The notes beneath the pieces were generated by a model that saw only the letters and a list, made by a program, of their open reading frames with translations, searched no databases and had not been told where the DNA came from. Shown in pieces: positions 32,270 to 35,629 of a stretch of DNA of 35,629 bases. The first letter of the stretch is position 1; each line of letters begins with the position of its first letter. Source of the DNA: Desulfotignum sp. (GTDB lineage Bacteria > Desulfobacterota > Desulfobacteria > Desulfobacterales > Desulfobacteraceae); assembly GCA_011390635.1 (NCBI GenBank), contig JAABSA010000013.1:1-35629 (forward strand). The letters run 5' to 3'. The translations under genes and the position numbers were made by a program.

Positions 32270-33412
32270 ATGAAAGCATTATTAGCCCTGGAAGACGGCA
32301 GGACCTTTGCCTGCAGAAGCTTTACAGGACCAGGAGAAGCCTGTGGTGAGGTGGTATTCAACACCAGCATGACCGGTTACCAGGAGATCCTTACCGACCC
32401 ATCCTATTACGGACAAATGGTGACCATGACCTATCCCCTCATCGGTAATTACGGGGTTACTCCTGAAGATGTGGAATCCAACCGAATTCAGGTACCTGCC
32501 TTTATCGTAAAGGAGTACCAGGATTATCCCAGCAATTTCAGGTCCAGGGGGACCCTGGCGGATTATCTGATCAAAAGCCATGTGCTGGGAGTCCAAGATC
32601 TGGATACCCGTGCGTTGACCCGGCATATCAGAAAATCCGGTGCCATGCGGGCGGTGATTTCCACTGCGGATCTGAATCCGGATTCCCTGGTGGCAAAAGC
32701 CTGCCGGGTGCCGTCCATGGCCGGCAGTGATCTGGTACAGTATGTGACCACCAAAAAACCCTATTTCTGGAAATACAACCAGCCGGATTATGTCCATACA
32801 GATTCTTTGTCCAACGCATTTGTCTGGCGCCATCGGGGGAAAAAGCACTCGGTGGTGGCCCTGGATTTCGGCATTAAGTACAATATCATCCGGTGCCTGG
32901 AACGGGCCGGATGCGAGGTGCTCACCGTACCAGCCAAAACATCTGCCGACACCATAAAGGCGATGCAGCCGGATGGCATTTTTTTGTCCAACGGACCGGG
33001 AGACCCGGAACCCTTGACCTATGCGGTGGCCACAATCAAACATTTGCTGGGATCGGTACCGGTTTTCGGAATCTGCCTGGGCATGCAGCTGCTGGGACTG
33101 GCTATGGGCGGCAAAACGTTGAAGATCAAATTCGGCCATCGGGGAGCCAACCAGCCGGTGAAAAACCTGGCCACCGGCAGGGTGGAAATCACCGCCCAGA
33201 ACCATGGATTTGCCGTGGACCTGAACAGCCTGAAGGACCATGCATCCGCCTTGACCCATATCAATCTGAATGAAGACTCCCTGGAAGGTATCCACGATGA
33301 GACCCTGAAAGCCTTTGCCGTGCAGTATCATCCCGAAGCGTCCCCCGGTCCCCATGACGCGGCCTATCTTTTTAACCAGTTTGCCAAAGTGATGACCCAT
33401 GCCAAAGCGTAA
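32270..33412 (+). CDS. carA: carbamoyl-phosphate synthase small subunit CarA
   Basis: This 380-residue glutaminase subunit provides ammonia from glutamine for carbamoyl-phosphate synthesis (pyrimidine and arginine pathways). The N-terminal CPSase small domain opens [11 protein letters not shown] and contains [20 protein letters not shown]. The class I amidotransferase domain has [10 protein letters not shown], the nucleophile C269 in [10 protein letters not shown], and the final [10 protein letters not shown] with the catalytic histidine and glutamate. It matches E. coli CarA in length and cysteine position. Ribosome binding is modest (AGGTAA). The end overlaps carB by 14 bases. Confidence 0.97.
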   Translation: MKALLALEDGRTFACRSFTGPGEACGEVVFNTSMTGYQEILTDPSYYGQMVTMTYPLIGNYGVTPEDVESNRIQVPAFIVKEYQDYPSNFRSRGTLADYLIKSHVLGVQDLDTRALTRHIRKSGAMRAVISTADLNPDSLVAKACRVPSMAGSDLVQYVTTKKPYFWKYNQPDYVHTDSLSNAFVWRHRGKKHSVVALDFGIKYNIIRCLERAGCEVLTVPAKTSADTIKAMQPDGIFLSNGPGDPEPLTYAVATIKHLLGSVPVFGICLGMQLLGLAMGGKTLKIKFGHRGANQPVKNLATGRVEITAQNHGFAVDLNSLKDHASALTHINLNEDSLEGIHDETLKAFAVQYHPEASPGPHDAAYLFNQFAKVMTHAKA

Positions 33413-35629
33413 TGATATCAAAAAAATCCTGATCATCGGGGCCGGTCCCATTATTATCAGCCAGGCCTGCGAATTCGACTATTCCGGCACCCAGGCCTGC
33501 AAAGCCTTGAAGGAAGAGGGATTCGAGGTGATCCTCATCAACTCCAATCCGGCCACCATCATGACCGATCCGGAAACCGCGGACCGGATCTATATCGAAC
33601 CGGTCACACCGGACACCCTGTGCAAGGTGATCAGAGCGGAACGGCCGGATGCTGTGCTGCCCACTCTGGGAGGCCAGACCGCTTTGAACACCGCCATCGA
33701 AGCCGCCAAAACAGGGATATTTGAAGAGTACAACGTGGAACTGATCGGCGCCTCCATTGAAGCCATCAACAAGGCCGAAGACAGAGAGCTTTTCCGCAAC
33801 GCCATGAACAAGATCGGCCTGCGCATTCCCAAGAGCGGGTTTGCCCACAATTTTGCGGAGGTGGAGGCAGTCGCAAAAAAGATCGGATTCCCTTTGATTG
33901 TCCGGCCCAGCTTCACGCTGGGCGGCACCGGCGGCGGGGTGGCCTACAACATGGAAGAGCTGAACCGCGTGGCCAAGTCCGGTCTGGATGCATCTCTTAT
34001 CAGCCAGATCCAGCTGGAGGAATCGGTGTTGGGATGGAAGGAATATGAACTGGAGGTGATGCGGGACCATGCCGATAATGTGGTTATCATCTGCTCCATC
34101 GAGAATGTGGATGCCATGGGGGTTCACACTGGAGATTCCATCACCGTGGCGCCGATCCAGACCCTCTCGGACAAAGAATATCAGGTATTGCGTGATGCGT
34201 CCATTGCCATCATCCGGGAGATCGGTGTGGACACGGGGGGCTCCAATGTGCAGTTTGCCGTGAATCCGGAAAACGGGGATGTCATTGTGGTGGAAATGAA
34301 CCCCCGGGTGTCTCGAAGTTCGGCCCTGGCTTCCAAAGCCACCGGTTTTCCCATTGCCAAGATCGCGGCCAAACTGGCGGTGGGATATACCCTGGATGAA
34401 ATACCCAATGATATCACCGGCGAAACCATGGCCTGTTTTGAACCGTCCATTGATTACTGCGTGGTCAAAATTCCCAGGTGGACATTTGAAAAATTTCCCG
34501 AAACCCCGGATGTCCTCACCACTGCCATGAAATCGGTGGGCGAAACCATGGCCATCGGCCGGACCTTCAAGGAGGCCTTTCAAAAGGGTCTGCGGTCTTT
34601 GGAAATCGGCAGGGCCGGATTCGGTGCGGACGGAAAGGACCATTTACCAGACTCCCTGGCAGGAAACGACCTGGAATATAAACTGTCCACCCCCAACTCC
34701 CAGCGGCTTTTTTACATCAAATATGCACTAAAGCACAACATGCCCATTACCATGCTGTATGAGCTCACCCATATTGATCCCTGGTTTCTGCACCAGATGC
34801 GCCAGATCGTTGAAGTGGAAAACCAGATCAAGCTGGCCGGCAAAAACCTGCCCAGAGAACTGCTGGAAAAGGCCAAAAAATACGGATTTTCCGACAAACA
34901 GCTGGCCTATCTTACCAATCTCACTGAAAAACAGGTGGAACAGGAGCGAAAAAACTTAGGTATCGTGCCGGTGTACAAACTGGTGGACACCTGTGCCGCG
35001 GAATTCCGGGCTGTCACCCCTTATTATTATTCCACCTATGAAACCGAATGCGAAGCCCGGGTCAGTGACAAAAAAAAGGTGATCATCCTGGGAGGCGGTC
35101 CCAACCGCATCGGCCAGGGGATTGAATTTGACTACTGCTGCGTGCATGCCTCTTTTGCGTTGAAAGAGGAAGGGGTGGAATCCATCATGGTCAATTCCAA
35201 TCCGGAAACCGTGTCCACAGACTATGACACATCCGACAAACTCTACTTTGAACCCCTGACCCACGAAGATGTGATCCACATAGTGGAAAAGGAAAAACCC
35301 TTCGGGGTCATTGTCCAGTTCGGCGGCCAGACACCGTTGAACCTGGCCACCGGGCTGCACAAAGCCGGGGTCCCCATCATCGGTACTTCTCCTGAAAGCA
35401 TTGACCGGGCAGAAGACCGGGACCTGTTCCAGGCGATGATGGACAAGCTGGGGCTGCTTCAGCCGGAAAACGGCATTGCCCATTCCTATGGTGAAGCTTT
35501 GGCTGTTGCCAGAGATATCGGGTACCCGGTTATGGTCAGACCCTCTTTTGTACTGGGGGGGCGGGCCATGAAAATTGTGTATGATGAAAACGATCTGGAG
35601 GAATTTTTTGAACTTGCGGTGCAGGCATC
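33399..35629 (+). CDS. carB: carbamoyl-phosphate synthase large subunit CarB, 3' part beyond window
   Basis: The reading frame is open from ATG 33399 to the window edge (743 codons of a usual total near 1070). The protein begins [20 protein letters not shown] and has the first ATP-grasp half with [12 protein letters not shown] and [18 protein letters not shown]. The allosteric/oligomerisation region and the start of the second half ([30 protein letters not shown]) follow. The two internally repeated halves use ATP for bicarbonate and carbamate activation. It overlaps carA by 14 bases, so translation is coupled. The missing part should hold the end of the second ATP-grasp and the MGS-like regulatory domain. 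Confidence 0.97.
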   Translation, partial: MPKRNDIKKILIIGAGPIIISQACEFDYSGTQACKALKEEGFEVILINSNPATIMTDPETADRIYIEPVTPDTLCKVIRAERPDAVLPTLGGQTALNTAIEAAKTGIFEEYNVELIGASIEAINKAEDRELFRNAMNKIGLRIPKSGFAHNFAEVEAVAKKIGFPLIVRPSFTLGGTGGGVAYNMEELNRVAKSGLDASLISQIQLEESVLGWKEYELEVMRDHADNVVIICSIENVDAMGVHTGDSITVAPIQTLSDKEYQVLRDASIAIIREIGVDTGGSNVQFAVNPENGDVIVVEMNPRVSRSSALASKATGFPIAKIAAKLAVGYTLDEIPNDITGETMACFEPSIDYCVVKIPRWTFEKFPETPDVLTTAMKSVGETMAIGRTFKEAFQKGLRSLEIGRAGFGADGKDHLPDSLAGNDLEYKLSTPNSQRLFYIKYALKHNMPITMLYELTHIDPWFLHQMRQIVEVENQIKLAGKNLPRELLEKAKKYGFSDKQLAYLTNLTEKQVEQERKNLGIVPVYKLVDTCAAEFRAVTPYYYSTYETECEARVSDKKKVIILGGGPNRIGQGIEFDYCCVHASFALKEEGVESIMVNSNPETVSTDYDTSDKLYFEPLTHEDVIHIVEKEKPFGVIVQFGGQTPLNLATGLHKAGVPIIGTSPESIDRAEDRDLFQAMMDKLGLLQPENGIAHSYGEALAVARDIGYPVMVRPSFVLGGRAMKIVYDENDLEEFFELAVQA

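Noticed and set aside
32282-33451. Long minus-strand open frame opposite carA (389 codons)
   Set aside because: It is antisense to a certain carA, with His/Gly/Gln-rich composition and no recognisable motif; a shadow of high-GC codons.
33372-34643. Long minus-strand open frame opposite carB (423 codons)
   Set aside because: carB is open through the region with full CPSase motifs; the opposite frame is a His/Gly/Asp-rich shadow.
1-35629. CRISPR array, tRNA, rRNA or intact insertion sequence
   Set aside because: No regularly spaced repeats, cloverleaf, rRNA core or transposase with terminal repeats was seen on reading both strands.

Overview
The window looks like chromosomal DNA of a mesophilic, anaerobic, probably sulfate-reducing member of the Desulfobacterota (Desulfobacteraceae-like). 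This is inferred from gene content: a propionyl-CoA-type carboxylase pair, a TatT-associated TRAP transporter, a gamma-class carbonic anhydrase, NfeD/FloA and an FMN-type glutamate-synthase-like protein. No rRNA, tRNA, CRISPR array or intact insertion sequence was found.

Layout. (1) 1-600 is accessory: a minus-strand DNA-methylase-like gene leaves the left edge, is overlapped by a 35-residue ORF, and lies beside a broken flavoprotein fragment. (2) 795-6673: a PLP-dependent decarboxylase, then a well-formed promoter driving a membrane-anchored SPFH protein and an 1107-residue protein with two AAA+ modules and a Lon-type Ser/Lys protease domain. (3) 6652-10249, minus strand, convergent: nfeD-long, nfeD-short, floA and a small membrane protein, i.e. 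a second, different SPFH module placed tail to tail with the first. (4) 10648-17698: a small HNH protein, then a tight operon of FMN-dependent glutamate-synthase-like protein, a glutamate dehydrogenase homologue and tatT-dctP-dctQ-dctM. The dehydrogenase homologue lacks two of the three substrate/catalytic lysines, and the TRAP binding protein lacks the usual carboxylate-binding arginine. (5) 17737-20742: recQ and a partly duplicated DUF488 protein. (6) 20927-24525: acyl-CoA carboxylase beta and alpha (biotin) chains, convergent with glnE (24509-27427). (7) 27690-32058: a secreted lytic transglycosylase, a DUF2294/MpsC-family protein, a hairpin-rich intergenic stretch that looks like a terminated small RNA or leader, a gamma-carbonic anhydrase and an HMG-CoA-lyase-like enzyme. 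(8) 32270-end: carA and the first two thirds of carB.

How the genes may work together. Region 2 couples a band-7 scaffold to an ATP-dependent protease, which resembles HflKC-FtsH in concept but uses a soluble Lon-type protease. Region 3 is the known NfeD-flotillin membrane-domain pair. Region 4 reads as one transport-plus-metabolism unit whose sequence changes point away from ordinary glutamate or C4-dicarboxylate chemistry. Region 6 fits propionyl-CoA carboxylation. Region 7 places a family linked to inorganic-carbon uptake in other bacteria next to a carbonic anhydrase and just upstream of carAB, which consumes bicarbonate. All functional links are inference from sequence and gene order.
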